NCBI RefSeq assembly: GCF_008642355.1
Contig: NZ_CP029193.1
Location: forward strand, 5,852,001-5,916,000
From: Streptomyces venezuelae
GTDB taxonomy: Bacteria; Actinomycetota; Actinomycetes; Streptomycetales; Streptomycetaceae
Reading direction: 5' to 3'
Length of the DNA: 64,000 nt
This document shows, piece by piece, positions 18,900 through 27,086 of the stretch. The translations under genes and the position numbers were made by a program. Under the pieces are notes generated by a model. It saw only the letters and a program-made list of their open reading frames with translations. It had not been told where the DNA came from and did no database searches. Position 1 is the stretch's first letter. Each line of letters starts with the position of its first letter.

Positions 18900-20435
18900 T
18901 CAAACGCCGGACAGGCTGGAATGCTCCGCCTGTTCGGCGTTTTGGCGTGTGTGGACGCCCTTCAGAGCCACCGCCGCCACCCCCGCCGCCGTGAGCAGCA
19001 GTACCGCCCCCGTCACCGCCGCCACGTGCATGCCCGTGGTGAAGGCCTCCCTTGCCGAGGCCAGGAGGGCATCGCCCGTTCGGGTGGGGAGGTGGGAGGC
19101 CGTCGCCACCGCGCCCGTCAGGGTTTCGCGGGCCTCGGCCGGGGACGTCTCCGGCATGTGGCTCCGGTAGACCGTGTTGCCGATGGAGCCGAGCAGCGCC
19201 ATGCCCATCGCGCCGCCGAACTCCTGACCGGTCTCCAGGAGCGAGGACGCCGTGCCCGCCTTCTCCGGCGGAGCCGTGCCGAGCGCCAGGTCGGTGAGTT
19301 GCGAACCGACGATGACCGCGCCGCAGGCCAGCACGCCCGCCCCGGCGAGGACGAGCCGGAGCGATGACGTGCCGGTCAGGGCGAGCAGACCGTAGCCGCA
19401 GGCGGAGACGGCGAAGCCGGTGGCGACGACGTGGGCGCGGTCCATGCCGCGCTGCACGAGCACCGTGGCGACCGGGGCGGCGAAACCGATGAGGACCGAG
19501 GGGAGCAGCGCCCACAGCGCCGCCTCCATCGCGCTCTTGCCGAGCACGGACTGCAGGTACTGCGTGGTGAAGTACGCCGAACCCATCATCGTCAGCGAGG
19601 AGATGAGGTTGAGGGAGATGGCGGCACCGAAGGCGCGGCCACGGCCGCGGAACAGGTCCGGCGAGATCATCGGCGAGGCGGCGGTGCGCTGGCGGTGCAC
19701 GAAGAGGGCGGCGAAGGAGAGGCCGACGGCGACGGACGCGACGTAGGGGAGTTCGACGCCTTCGGCGGGCATCTCCTTGAGGCCCCAGACGAGCGGCAGC
19801 ACGGCGGCCATCGACAGCGGCACGCTCAGCAGGTCGAAGCGGCCGGGGCGCGGGTCCCTGGACTCCGGGATCAGATGGGGCGCGAGGACCAGGAGCAGTG
19901 CCATCGCGGGCAGGTTGACCAGGAAGACCGAGCCCCACCAGAAGTACTCGACGAGGACGCCGCTCAGCACCGAGCCGAGCGCCACGCCGGCCACCAGGAC
20001 GCCCTGCCATATGCCGATCGCCTTGGCGCGCTGTCCTTCGTCCCGGAACAGGTCGCGCACGATCGCCAGCGTGGACGGCATGAGGGTGGCGCCGCCGATG
20101 CCGAGGACCGCGCGGGCCGCGATGAGGGTCTCGGCGCTGTTCGCGTACGCGGCGGCGAGGGAGGCGGCGCCGAAGGCCGCGGCGCCGAACAGGAGGAGCC
20201 TGCGGCGGCCGATGCGGTCGCCGACCGCGCCCATCGTCATCAGGAGTCCGGCCAGGACGAAGGCGTACATGTCGAAGATCCACAGCTGTTGGGTGCCGCT
20301 GGGCGCGAGGTCGGCGCTGATCTCCGGGATCGCGAAGTAGAGGACGGACACGTCCATGGAGACCAGGAGGAGCGGGAGCATCAGGACGGCGAGGGCGGCC
20401 CATTCCCTGCGGGTGGCACGCGGGTTCATCTGCAT
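18900..20435 (-). CDS. MFS efflux transporter (DHA2/EmrB-QacA family, 14 TM)
   Basis: A 511-aa major facilitator protein with about 14 hydrophobic helices. Motifs: LLLVSMDVSVLYFAIPEISAD (helix 1, with the DHA2 Asp), then MGAVGDRIGRRRLLLFGA (motif A). This family expels drugs and dyes by proton antiport. It is divergent from a TetR repressor, with an inverted repeat between them, so it is probably self-induced by its own substrate. Start ATG 20435; an in-frame ATG two codons later is equally possible. The specific substrate is unknown. Confidence 0.92.
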   Translation of the reverse strand: MQMNPRATRREWAALAVLMLPLLLVSMDVSVLYFAIPEISADLAPSGTQQLWIFDMYAFVLAGLLMTMGAVGDRIGRRRLLLFGAAAFGAASLAAAYANSAETLIAARAVLGIGGATLMPSTLAIVRDLFRDEGQRAKAIGIWQGVLVAGVALGSVLSGVLVEYFWWGSVFLVNLPAMALLLVLAPHLIPESRDPRPGRFDLLSVPLSMAAVLPLVWGLKEMPAEGVELPYVASVAVGLSFAALFVHRQRTAASPMISPDLFRGRGRAFGAAISLNLISSLTMMGSAYFTTQYLQSVLGKSAMEAALWALLPSVLIGFAAPVATVLVQRGMDRAHVVATGFAVSACGYGLLALTGTSSLRLVLAGAGVLACGAVIVGSQLTDLALGTAPPEKAGTASSLLETGQEFGGAMGMALLGSIGNTVYRSHMPETSPAEARETLTGAVATASHLPTRTGDALLASAREAFTTGMHVAAVTGAVLLLTAAGVAAVALKGVHTRQNAEQAEHSSLSGV

Positions 20436-20457
20436 GGCGAGGACTGTACGGACGTCT

Positions 20458-20484
20458 TATACGGTTGTCTAGTACGGTCGTATA
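20458..20484. promoter_or_regulatory. Candidate TetR operator (TATACG-N15-CGTATA)
   Basis: Arms TATACG (20458-20463) and CGTATA (20479-20484) are separated by 15 nt in the 97-bp MFS/tetR intergenic region, in strongly AT-richer DNA than its surroundings. GACGTC/GACGTT-like flanks recur on both sides. Confidence 0.5.
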
Positions 20485-20519
20485 GGACGTTTGTGTGGGA
20501 CGTCTGTATGGGATCGGGC

Positions 20520-20525
20520 TAGGGT
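20520..20525 (+). promoter_or_regulatory. Candidate -10 (TAGGGT) of leaderless tetR transcript
   Basis: TAGGGT is followed by 7 nt and the ATG of the TetR gene; no Shine-Dalgarno is present. Confidence 0.4.
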
Positions 20526-20532
20526 GCCTCGC

Positions 20533-21117
20533 ATGGGACACCGTGAAGATCTGCTCGAAGGCGCGAAACGCTGTCTGCTGGCGAAGGGGTTCGTGCGTAC
20601 GACGGCCCGCGACATCGTGAAGGAGTCGGGCACGAACCTCGGGTCCATCGGCTACCACTACGGGTCCAAGGACGCGCTGCTCGCGGAGGCGTACATCGCG
20701 CTGGTCGAGCCGTTGGGGACCGACTTCGAGGGGGCGCGGGACGGGGCTGCCGCCGAGGCGGGCGGCTTGGAGCGCTTCCAGCGGGTGTGGGGCAACGTCA
20801 TCCGGTCGGTTCCCGAGATGCGTCCGATCTGGATGATGACGCTGGAAGTGATCACGCAGGGCGAACGCCTCGCGGGCATCCGGGAGTTGCTGATCGCGGC
20901 GCAGAAGGAGGGGACGGCGGGGATGGCGGCGCTGTTCACCGGCATCGAGGAGAGCGAGCTCCCCGAGGACCTGGTGGAGAGCGAGGGCCGTTTCTACACC
21001 ACGCTCCTCAACGGCCTGATGGTGCAGTGGCTCTTCGACCCGGACTCGGCGACGACCGCCGAGCAACTCACCGAGGGGCTGCGGCGCGTGATGGAGCGGG
21101 TCGCGGAGACCGACTGA
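20533..21117 (+). CDS. TetR-family transcriptional regulator
   Basis: A 194-aa repressor. The N-terminal helix-turn-helix is LAKGFVRTTARDIVKESG, followed by TNLGSIGYHYGSKDALLAEA, the typical TetR DNA-recognition end. The C-terminal ligand domain is variable. It is divergent from the DHA2 efflux gene and probably represses both through the inverted repeat at 20458-20484. The ATG at 20533 is 7 nt after a TAGGGT box. Confidence 0.92.
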   Translation: MGHREDLLEGAKRCLLAKGFVRTTARDIVKESGTNLGSIGYHYGSKDALLAEAYIALVEPLGTDFEGARDGAAAEAGGLERFQRVWGNVIRSVPEMRPIWMMTLEVITQGERLAGIRELLIAAQKEGTAGMAALFTGIEESELPEDLVESEGRFYTTLLNGLMVQWLFDPDSATTAEQLTEGLRRVMERVAETD

Positions 21118-21135
21118 GGCGGGCCGGAGACGGCT

Positions 21136-21164
21136 GAGGCCGGCCCGCGGTGCGGACCGGCCTC
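21136..21164. terminator. Hairpin between convergent tetR and SH3-like genes
   Basis: GAGGCCGG (21136-21143) and CCGGCCTC (21157-21164) form a perfect 8-bp stem with a 13-nt loop. Confidence 0.55.
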
Positions 21165-21177
21165 GGGGCTGTGGTGG

Positions 21178-21528
21178 TTACGACCACTTGATGCAGGCGG
21201 CGGGGATCCAGCCCCGCTTCTTGCCGAACTCGCTGCCGTACAGCCACTTGGTGCTGGTCTTGCCGCACTTCTTGTACTTCTGGCCCGTGTAGAAGTGGCC
21301 GTCGTTGCAGAGACTGCCCTTCTTGCCCTTGTTCCACTGGCTGACGGCGGTGGCGTTCACCTTCTTGGAGGTGCGCACCTTGACCGCTTCCTTGGCGGGG
21401 ACGTTGACGATCTGCCGGGAGCAGTCGGGCTTCGACGCGGCGACGGCGGTGCCGCTCGTGACGGCGGTGCCGCCGACGAGGGCCAGGGCGGAGAAGGCGA
21501 CCGCGGGGGCCAACAGCCTGAACTTCAT
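21178..21528 (-). CDS. Small secreted protein with SH3b-like C-terminus
   Basis: A 116-aa exported protein. The N-terminus is a classical Sec signal (MKFRLLAPAVAFSALALVGG, cleavage near AVA-ASK). The mature ~85 residues are Lys-rich with four Cys, and the end YGSEFGKKRGWIPAACIKW resembles the last strands of bacterial SH3 domains, which bind peptidoglycan or peptides. The four cysteines could form two disulfides. Ribosome site GGAG about 12 nt upstream. It converges with the TetR gene; function unknown. Confidence 0.75.
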   Translation of the reverse strand: MKFRLLAPAVAFSALALVGGTAVTSGTAVAASKPDCSRQIVNVPAKEAVKVRTSKKVNATAVSQWNKGKKGSLCNDGHFYTGQKYKKCGKTSTKWLYGSEFGKKRGWIPAACIKWS

Positions 21529-21623
21529 GAGATGTGGGTTCTCCGGGGTGGAGGGATGGATCTTCGGACGCGGAGAACCGTATCGCCCCACGATCATGAG
21601 CATGGCGGTCCGTTGCGCGACTC

Positions 21624-22784
21624 TTACAGTCGTGACGACTTCAGGACCATGTGCAGCAGCAGCCGGTCCTCGCCCTCGTCCAGGTCGAGTCCCGTGAGCT
21701 GTTCCACGCGGGACAGGCGGTAGTAGAGGGTCTGGCGGTGGATGCCCAACTCGGCGGCCGCGCGGCCCGCCTGGCCCGCGCAGTCGAGGAACACCTCGGC
21801 GGTGCGGGCGAGTTCGCGGTGGGCGGGGCCGAGCAGCTCCGTGCCCACGGGGTCGTGCGCCGCCTCCGGGGGCAGGGCGGTCAACAGGCGGTAGGGGCCC
21901 ACGTCCGACCACTGCGCCACCGGGCCGAAGCGCCGCTCCGCCAGCGCCGCGCGCGCCGCCCCCGACGCCTCCCACCACGCCGCGCCCAGGTCCTCCAGGC
22001 CGTGCCGGGCCCCCGCGACGCCGGCCGCCGCGCCCGGCGCCGCGTCGAGCAGCCGCGACGCCGCCGTGTGCGCGGGCGCCGGCGCGTCGGCCGAGCGCAG
22101 CCGCACCAGCGCCGCGAGGGACTGCGCGGTCGTGCCCCACGGCACCGTGCACACGGCCGCCGCGCCCGGCACCGTGCGCGCCGCCGGGGCGTCGTCCGGG
22201 TCCGCCGAACGCCAGGGTGCCACGCACACCACGGCGTGCAGGCCCTCGCCGCGCGAGCCGAGCGCCGTGCGCAGCGCGGCCACCGCCATGTCGCGCTGCC
22301 AGCCGCGCTCGGCCGTCAGGACCGCACGGAACTCCCGGGTCAGGTCGGCCCCGGCCTGCGCCTCGTCGGCGAGCAGTGCGCCGATCCGGTGCGCCACCTC
22401 CATCGCGGCGGTCAGCTGCTGGTCGCTGGGGCCCGGGTCGCCGTCGAGCAGCCACACGTATCCGAGGGCGAACCCCCGATGGCGTACGGGAAGGCAGATG
22501 CGGCCGCGGTGGACGCCCGCCTCCGGGGTGGGCGGGATGCGGACCGGGGCCGTGGCGCGGGTGATGCCGAAGCTCTCGAACCAGGAGCGGACCTCGGCCG
22601 TGGAGCGCCGGGTCAGGATCGACCGGGTCCTGACCGGGTCGAGGACGGTCGCGTCGAAGCCGCTGTCGCCCCCGCCGTCGTGCGCGCCGAAGGCGATCAG
22701 CTCGAAATCCCGGTTCTCCAGGGTCGCGGGAGCGCCGAGCAGTGTCGAGATCTCGTCGACCAGTTCTTGGTAATCGCCCTTCAT
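21624..22784 (-). CDS. PucR-family transcriptional regulator (likely of proline catabolism)
   Basis: A 386-aa regulator. The C-terminal helix-turn-helix is typical of PucR/CdaR proteins: [20 protein letters not shown], then [20 protein letters not shown]. The N-terminal ~170 residues hold a GAF/PAS-like sensor. It is divergent from proline dehydrogenase, an arrangement known for PutR-type activators that sense proline, so that role is inferred. A longer frame exists upstream, but the ATG at 22784 opens the conserved part ([20 protein letters not shown]). Confidence 0.88.
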   Translation of the reverse strand: MKGDYQELVDEISTLLGAPATLENRDFELIAFGAHDGGGDSGFDATVLDPVRTRSILTRRSTAEVRSWFESFGITRATAPVRIPPTPEAGVHRGRICLPVRHRGFALGYVWLLDGDPGPSDQQLTAAMEVAHRIGALLADEAQAGADLTREFRAVLTAERGWQRDMAVAALRTALGSRGEGLHAVVCVAPWRSADPDDAPAARTVPGAAAVCTVPWGTTAQSLAALVRLRSADAPAPAHTAASRLLDAAPGAAAGVAGARHGLEDLGAAWWEASGAARAALAERRFGPVAQWSDVGPYRLLTALPPEAAHDPVGTELLGPAHRELARTAEVFLDCAGQAGRAAAELGIHRQTLYYRLSRVEQLTGLDLDEGEDRLLLHMVLKSSRL

Positions 22785-22851
22785 GGCCCCATTCTCGCGC
22801 GCCTCTGGACATTCTTCATACATTTGTCTGAGATCCAGGGCACGAACGCGT

Positions 22852-22861
22852 GACAGCTGTC
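22852..22861. promoter_or_regulatory. Palindrome GACAGCTGTC between pucR and proline dehydrogenase
   Basis: A perfect 10-bp palindrome in the 201-bp divergent region, a candidate binding site for the PucR regulator. One copy only. Confidence 0.3.
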
Positions 22862-22985
22862 GATGGCCCACGTTCGGGTGGATCCTTAAATTTCACGGTG
22901 GTTCTCCGTGCCGTACCACCGCATTCCCTTCACGTAGGGCTATGTCGGTATGGCCCCCGATTTCGTACACCCGTGGAGGTGCCCC

Positions 22986-23912
22986 GTGCTGGGTCCCGTG
23001 ATCCTCGCCGCGTCGCGCAGCGACAAGATGCGCCGTTTTGTATCGGCGGCCCCCGGCACCAAGCAGGTCGTGGCGCGGTTCATCGCCGGTGAGGGTGTCG
23101 ACCAGGTCGTCCCGATCGTCGCGGACGCCGCCGACAAGGGCCTCGAGGTCACCCTCGACGTGGTGGGCGAGGACATCACCACCGTCGAGCAGTCCCACGC
23201 CGCCCGCGACGCGTACCTGGAGCTCATCGAGCGCCTGAAGGACCTCGGGCTCGGCACCAAGGCCGAGATGTCCGTGAAGCTCTCGATGTTCGGCCAGGCG
23301 CTGGAGGGCGGCCACGAGCTCGCCCTCGCCAACGTGCGCCCCGTCGTCGAGGCCGCCGCCGCGATCGGCACCACGGTCACCCTGGACGCCGAGGACCACA
23401 CCACCCTCGACTCGATGTTCGCCATCCACGACGAGCTGCGGAAGGACTTTCCGCAGACCGGCTGCGTCATCCAGTCCTACCTGTTCCGCACCGAGGACGA
23501 CGCCCGCCGCCTCGCCGCGAACGGCAGCCGCGTCCGCATCGTGAAGGGCGCCTACAAGGAGCCCGCCGAGGTCGCGTACCAGGACAAGGCGGAGATCGAC
23601 AAGGCGTACGTGCGGATCATGCGCATCCTCATGGAGGGTGACGGGTACCCGATGATCGGGTCCCACGACCCGCGCCTGATCTCCATCGCGCAGGAGCTCG
23701 CGCGGCGCGCGGGGCGCAAACTGGACGAGTACGAATTCCAGATGCTCTACGGCATCCGCAGCGACGAGCACCTGCGGCTCGCCGCCGAGGGCCACCGCAT
23801 GCGGGTGTACACCGCCTACGGCACCGACTGGTACGGCTACTTCATGCGCCGTCTCGCGGAGAAGCCGGCGAACCTCCTCTTCTTCGGCCGCTCCATCCTC
23901 ACCAAGGGCTGA
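22986..23912 (+). CDS. Proline dehydrogenase (monofunctional)
   Basis: A 308-aa FAD enzyme oxidising L-proline to pyrroline-5-carboxylate and passing electrons to the respiratory chain. The PRODH barrel is recognisable: EMSVKLSMFGQAL, DAEDHTTLDSMF, QSYLFRTEDDARRL, RIVKGAYKEP, GSHDPRL and the substrate-binding YEFQMLYGIRSD. Start GTG at 22986 has GGAGG 6 nt upstream. It precedes pruA by 40 nt, so the two-step pathway to glutamate is one operon of separate enzymes rather than a fused PutA. Confidence 0.95.
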   Translation: MLGPVILAASRSDKMRRFVSAAPGTKQVVARFIAGEGVDQVVPIVADAADKGLEVTLDVVGEDITTVEQSHAARDAYLELIERLKDLGLGTKAEMSVKLSMFGQALEGGHELALANVRPVVEAAAAIGTTVTLDAEDHTTLDSMFAIHDELRKDFPQTGCVIQSYLFRTEDDARRLAANGSRVRIVKGAYKEPAEVAYQDKAEIDKAYVRIMRILMEGDGYPMIGSHDPRLISIAQELARRAGRKLDEYEFQMLYGIRSDEHLRLAAEGHRMRVYTAYGTDWYGYFMRRLAEKPANLLFFGRSILTKG

Positions 23913-23952
23913 GCTCCCTTCCCCCGACCCCCCTTAAGGAGATACGGAACTC

Positions 23953-25593
23953 ATGGACGCTGTGACCCAGGTCCCCGCGCCGGTCAACGAGCCGGTGCAC
24001 GGCTACGCCCCCGGTTCCCCGGAGCGTGCCCGCCTCGAGACCAAGCTCAAGGAGCTCGCCGAGAACCCCATCGAGCTGCCGATGACCATCGGCGGCGAGA
24101 AGCGTCTCGGTGGCGGCGAGCCCTTCCAGGTCGTGCAGCCGCACAACCACCAGGCCGTCATCGGCACCGGCCGCGGCGCCACCCAGCAGGACGCCCAGGA
24201 CGCGATCGACGCCGCCCTGGCCGCCGCCCCCGCGTGGCGCGCGATGTCCTTCGACGACCGCGCCGCGATCATCCTGCGCGCCGCCGAGCTGCTCTCCACC
24301 ACGTGGCGCGAGACCCTGGCCGCCTCCACGATGCTCGGCCAGTCGAAGACCGCCCAGCAGGCCGAGATCGACACGCCCTGCGAGCTCGTCGACTTCTGGC
24401 GCTTCAACGTGAAGTACGCCCGTGACCTGCTCGCCGAGCAGCCCCCGGCCAACGCGACCGGCGTCTGGAACCGCCTGGACCACCGCCCGCTCGAGGGCTT
24501 CGTCTACGCGATCACGCCGTTCAACTTCACGGCCATCGCGGGCAACCTGCCGACCGCCCCCGCCCTGATGGGCAACGTGGTCGTGTGGAAGCCGTCCCCG
24601 ACGCAGACGCACGCCGCCGTGCTGCTCATGCAGCTCCTGGAGGAGGCGGGCCTGCCCAAGGGCGTCATCAACCTCGTCACCGGTGACGGCATCGCCGTCT
24701 CGGAGGTCGCCCTCCACCACCGCGACCTGGCCGGCATCCACTTCACCGGCTCGACCCCGACCTTCCAGCACCTGTGGAAGACGGTCGGCGAGAACATCGC
24801 GAAGTACCGCACGTACCCGCGTCTCGTCGGCGAGACCGGCGGCAAGGACTTCGTCGTCGCCCACCCGAGCGCCGACCGCGCGATCCTGAAGACCGCGCTG
24901 ACCCGCGGCGCCTTCGAGTACCAGGGCCAGAAGTGCTCCGCGACCTCGCGCGCCTACATCCCGGCCTCCATCTGGAACGACGGTTTCAAGGAGGAGTTCG
25001 CGGCCGAGGTCGACGGCATCAAGATGGGTGACGTCACCGACCTGTCGAACTTCATCGGCGCCGTCATCGACGACCGCGCGTTCGCCAAGAACAAGGCGGC
25101 CATCGACCGCGCCAAGTCCGACGACACCTGCACGATCGTCGCCGGCGGCACGTACGACGACTCGGTCGGCTACTTCGTGCGCCCGACCGTCGTCGAGTGC
25201 TCGGACCCGGCCAACGAGGTCTTCACGACCGAGTACTTCGGTCCGTTCCTCGCCGTGCACGTGTACGACGACAGCAAGGCCGACGCGTACGACGCGATGC
25301 TGACCCAGATGGAGTCGGTCTCCGACTACGCGCTCACCGGCTCGGTCATCGCGAACGACCGCGCCGCCGCCGCGCACACGATGGAGAAGCTCCGCTACGC
25401 CGCGGGCAACTTCTACATCAACGACAAGTCGACCGGCGCCGTCGTCGGCCAGCAGCCCTTCGGCGGCGGCCGCGCCTCCGGCACCAACGACAAGGCCGGT
25501 GCCCCGCAGAACCTGCAGCGGTGGACGCTGACCCGCGCCATCAAGGAGACGCTGGTCCCGCCGACCGAGTACGGCTACCCGCACATGGGCTGA
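23953..25593 (+). CDS. pruA: L-glutamate gamma-semialdehyde (P5C) dehydrogenase
   Basis: A 546-aa NAD-dependent aldehyde dehydrogenase, close to the usual ~543 residues of monofunctional P5CDH. Visible motifs: ITPFNFTAIAGNLPTAPALM (cofactor and oxyanion region), FTGSTPTFQHLW, LVGETGGKDFVV and the catalytic Cys ~328 in EYQGQKCSATSRAY; the C-terminus has QQPFGGGRASGTNDKAGAP. AAGGAG lies 10 nt before the ATG. It completes proline to glutamate degradation with the preceding gene. Confidence 0.97.
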   Translation: MDAVTQVPAPVNEPVHGYAPGSPERARLETKLKELAENPIELPMTIGGEKRLGGGEPFQVVQPHNHQAVIGTGRGATQQDAQDAIDAALAAAPAWRAMSFDDRAAIILRAAELLSTTWRETLAASTMLGQSKTAQQAEIDTPCELVDFWRFNVKYARDLLAEQPPANATGVWNRLDHRPLEGFVYAITPFNFTAIAGNLPTAPALMGNVVVWKPSPTQTHAAVLLMQLLEEAGLPKGVINLVTGDGIAVSEVALHHRDLAGIHFTGSTPTFQHLWKTVGENIAKYRTYPRLVGETGGKDFVVAHPSADRAILKTALTRGAFEYQGQKCSATSRAYIPASIWNDGFKEEFAAEVDGIKMGDVTDLSNFIGAVIDDRAFAKNKAAIDRAKSDDTCTIVAGGTYDDSVGYFVRPTVVECSDPANEVFTTEYFGPFLAVHVYDDSKADAYDAMLTQMESVSDYALTGSVIANDRAAAAHTMEKLRYAAGNFYINDKSTGAVVGQQPFGGGRASGTNDKAGAPQNLQRWTLTRAIKETLVPPTEYGYPHMG

Positions 25594-25646
25594 CGCCCTC
25601 CCGGCGGACCAGGGCCTGTGTCCCGGCGGTCCGCCCCCTGAACCCC

Positions 25647-25679
25647 GCCTCCGATCTGGGCCCCACCCCGGTCGGAGGC
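25647..25679 (+). terminator. Terminator hairpin after pruA
   Basis: Arms GCCTCCGA (25647-25654) and TCGGAGGC (25672-25679) pair perfectly 54 nt after the pruA stop. Confidence 0.65.
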
Positions 25680-25710
25680 GGTGTCATGTCCAGGGTCAGA
25701 TGAGGTCAGG

Positions 25711-26625
25711 TCAGGTCAGGGCGTCGACGGCGATGCGGGTGATGTCCTCCGCGATGCGGTCCTCGCCGGGCGTGTCCGGGTCGAGGCGGGTCGTGTACAC
25801 GGAGACGACCAGCGGCGCCTGCTTCGGCGGCCAGGCCACGGCGACGTCGTTGACCCCTCCGTATGCGGGCGATCCCGTCTTGTCGCCGACCCGCCAGCCC
25901 TCCGGGAGCCCGGCCCTGATCCGCTTGTCACCGGTGGTGTTCTCCACGAGCCAGCGGATCAACTGGCCGCGGTCGAGCGGGTGGAGGGCCTTGCCGAGGA
26001 CGAGCTCGCGCAGGTTCGCGGTCATCGCCGCCGGGGTCGTCGTGTCGCGCCGGTCGCCGGGGATGTTGGTGTTGAGGTCGGTCTCCCACCGGTCGAGCCG
26101 GGTGCGGGAGTCGCCGAGCGAGCGGGCGAACTCGGTGACACCGGCGGGCCCGCCGATGCGCCGCATCAGCAGATTGGCCGCGGAGTTGTCGCTGTAGGTG
26201 ATGGTGGCGTCGCACAACTCCCGTACAGTCATGCCCGTTTCGAGGTGCATCTCGGTGCGCGGCGAGTACGTGACGAGGTCGTCGCGCCCGTATCTGATGA
26301 GTACGTCGAGCAGTCCGGGTTCCTGTTCGCGTGCCCGGCGCAGGATCGCCGCGGCCGCGAGGACCTTGAACGTCGAGGCGATGGCGAAGCGTTCGTCGGC
26401 GCGGTAGGCGACGACGGCGCCCGTGCCCGTGTGCAGGGCGTGGACGCCTATGCGGCCCGGATAGCTCTCCTCCAGGGCGCGCAGGCGGTGCGCGGCGTCG
26501 GACGGGGTCGCGGGGGCGGCGGAGGCGGCGGGAGCCGTGGCGCTCGCGGTGCCGGGGACCGAGAGGAGCACGGGGGCGGCGGCCGCGGTGCCGAGGACGG
26601 TGCGGCGGGAGGCGGATGACGTCAT
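25711..26625 (-). CDS. Class A beta-lactamase, Tat-exported
   Basis: A 304-aa serine beta-lactamase. All class A motifs are present: STFK (S84-K87), SDN (145-147), the omega-loop Glu ~181 in RWETDLN and KTG (249-251). The N-terminus SRRTVLGTAAAAPVLL looks like a twin-arginine signal, common for Streptomyces beta-lactamases. It should hydrolyse penicillins in the periplasm or medium. Its ATG overlaps the stop of the upstream MerR gene (ATGA at 26622-26625), so it is translated as the second gene of a merR-bla operon. Confidence 0.95.
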   Translation of the reverse strand: MTSSASRRTVLGTAAAAPVLLSVPGTASATAPAASAAPATPSDAAHRLRALEESYPGRIGVHALHTGTGAVVAYRADERFAIASTFKVLAAAAILRRAREQEPGLLDVLIRYGRDDLVTYSPRTEMHLETGMTVRELCDATITYSDNSAANLLMRRIGGPAGVTEFARSLGDSRTRLDRWETDLNTNIPGDRRDTTTPAAMTANLRELVLGKALHPLDRGQLIRWLVENTTGDKRIRAGLPEGWRVGDKTGSPAYGGVNDVAVAWPPKQAPLVVSVYTTRLDPDTPGEDRIAEDITRIAVDALT

Positions 26626-27005
26626 GATCCAGACGGTACCGGCAGCGGGTTCCGCGACGCCGCCGTGATCACCTCGTCCAGGACGTCGCGGGCCCGCAGC
26701 AACTCCGCGACCTGCCGGTCGATCCTGGCCCGCTCCTGCGCCAACTCCTCCACGAGCCACGGCGTCGCGGTCTCCGACGGGCCGCCGTCCTTGTCCCGCA
26801 TGCACGGCAGGAGTTGGACGATCTTCGCGCTGCACAGGCCCGCCGCGAACAGCTCCTGGATGTGGACGACGCGGTCCACCGCGGACTCCGGGTAGTCGCG
26901 GTGACCGCCCGGGGTGCGGTCCGCGTACAGCAGGCCCTGCTCCTCGTAGTAGCGCAGGGACCGCTCGCTCACCGCGGTACGCTTCGCCAGCTCACCGATC
27001 CGCAC
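26622..27005 (-). CDS. MerR-family transcriptional regulator
   Basis: A 127-aa regulator. The winged helix is RIGELAKRTAVSERSLRYYE, then EQGLLYADRTPGGHRDYPES, followed by a dimerisation helix. GTG at 27005 is preferred because AAGGAG sits 6 nt upstream; an ATG at 27035 is possible but lacks a site. One Cys pair candidate (GLCS, LLPCM) is present, so it may sense thiols, electrophiles or metals, but this is not certain. It is divergent from an Old Yellow Enzyme gene whose promoter carries a MerR-type dyad, and it is coupled to the downstream beta-lactamase. Confidence 0.9.
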   Translation of the reverse strand: MRIGELAKRTAVSERSLRYYEEQGLLYADRTPGGHRDYPESAVDRVVHIQELFAAGLCSAKIVQLLPCMRDKDGGPSETATPWLVEELAQERARIDRQVAELLRARDVLDEVITAASRNPLPVPSGS

Positions 27006-27048
27006 GCCGTGCTCCTTCGTACTTGGGTCCCGCATGTGACTACCGGAC

Positions 27049-27080
27049 TTGAATCTCACACCGGTGTCAGCTTCTACCGT
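27049..27080 (+). promoter_or_regulatory. MerR-type promoter of the Old Yellow Enzyme gene
   Basis: TTGAAT (27049-27054) and TACCGT (27075-27080) are separated by a stretched 20-bp spacer that holds the perfect dyad ACACCGGTGT (27058-27067). Overlong spacers with a central dyad are the hallmark of MerR-activated promoters. The ATG follows 6 nt after TACCGT, so the transcript is probably leaderless. Confidence 0.75.
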
Positions 27081-27086
27081 TCCGGC

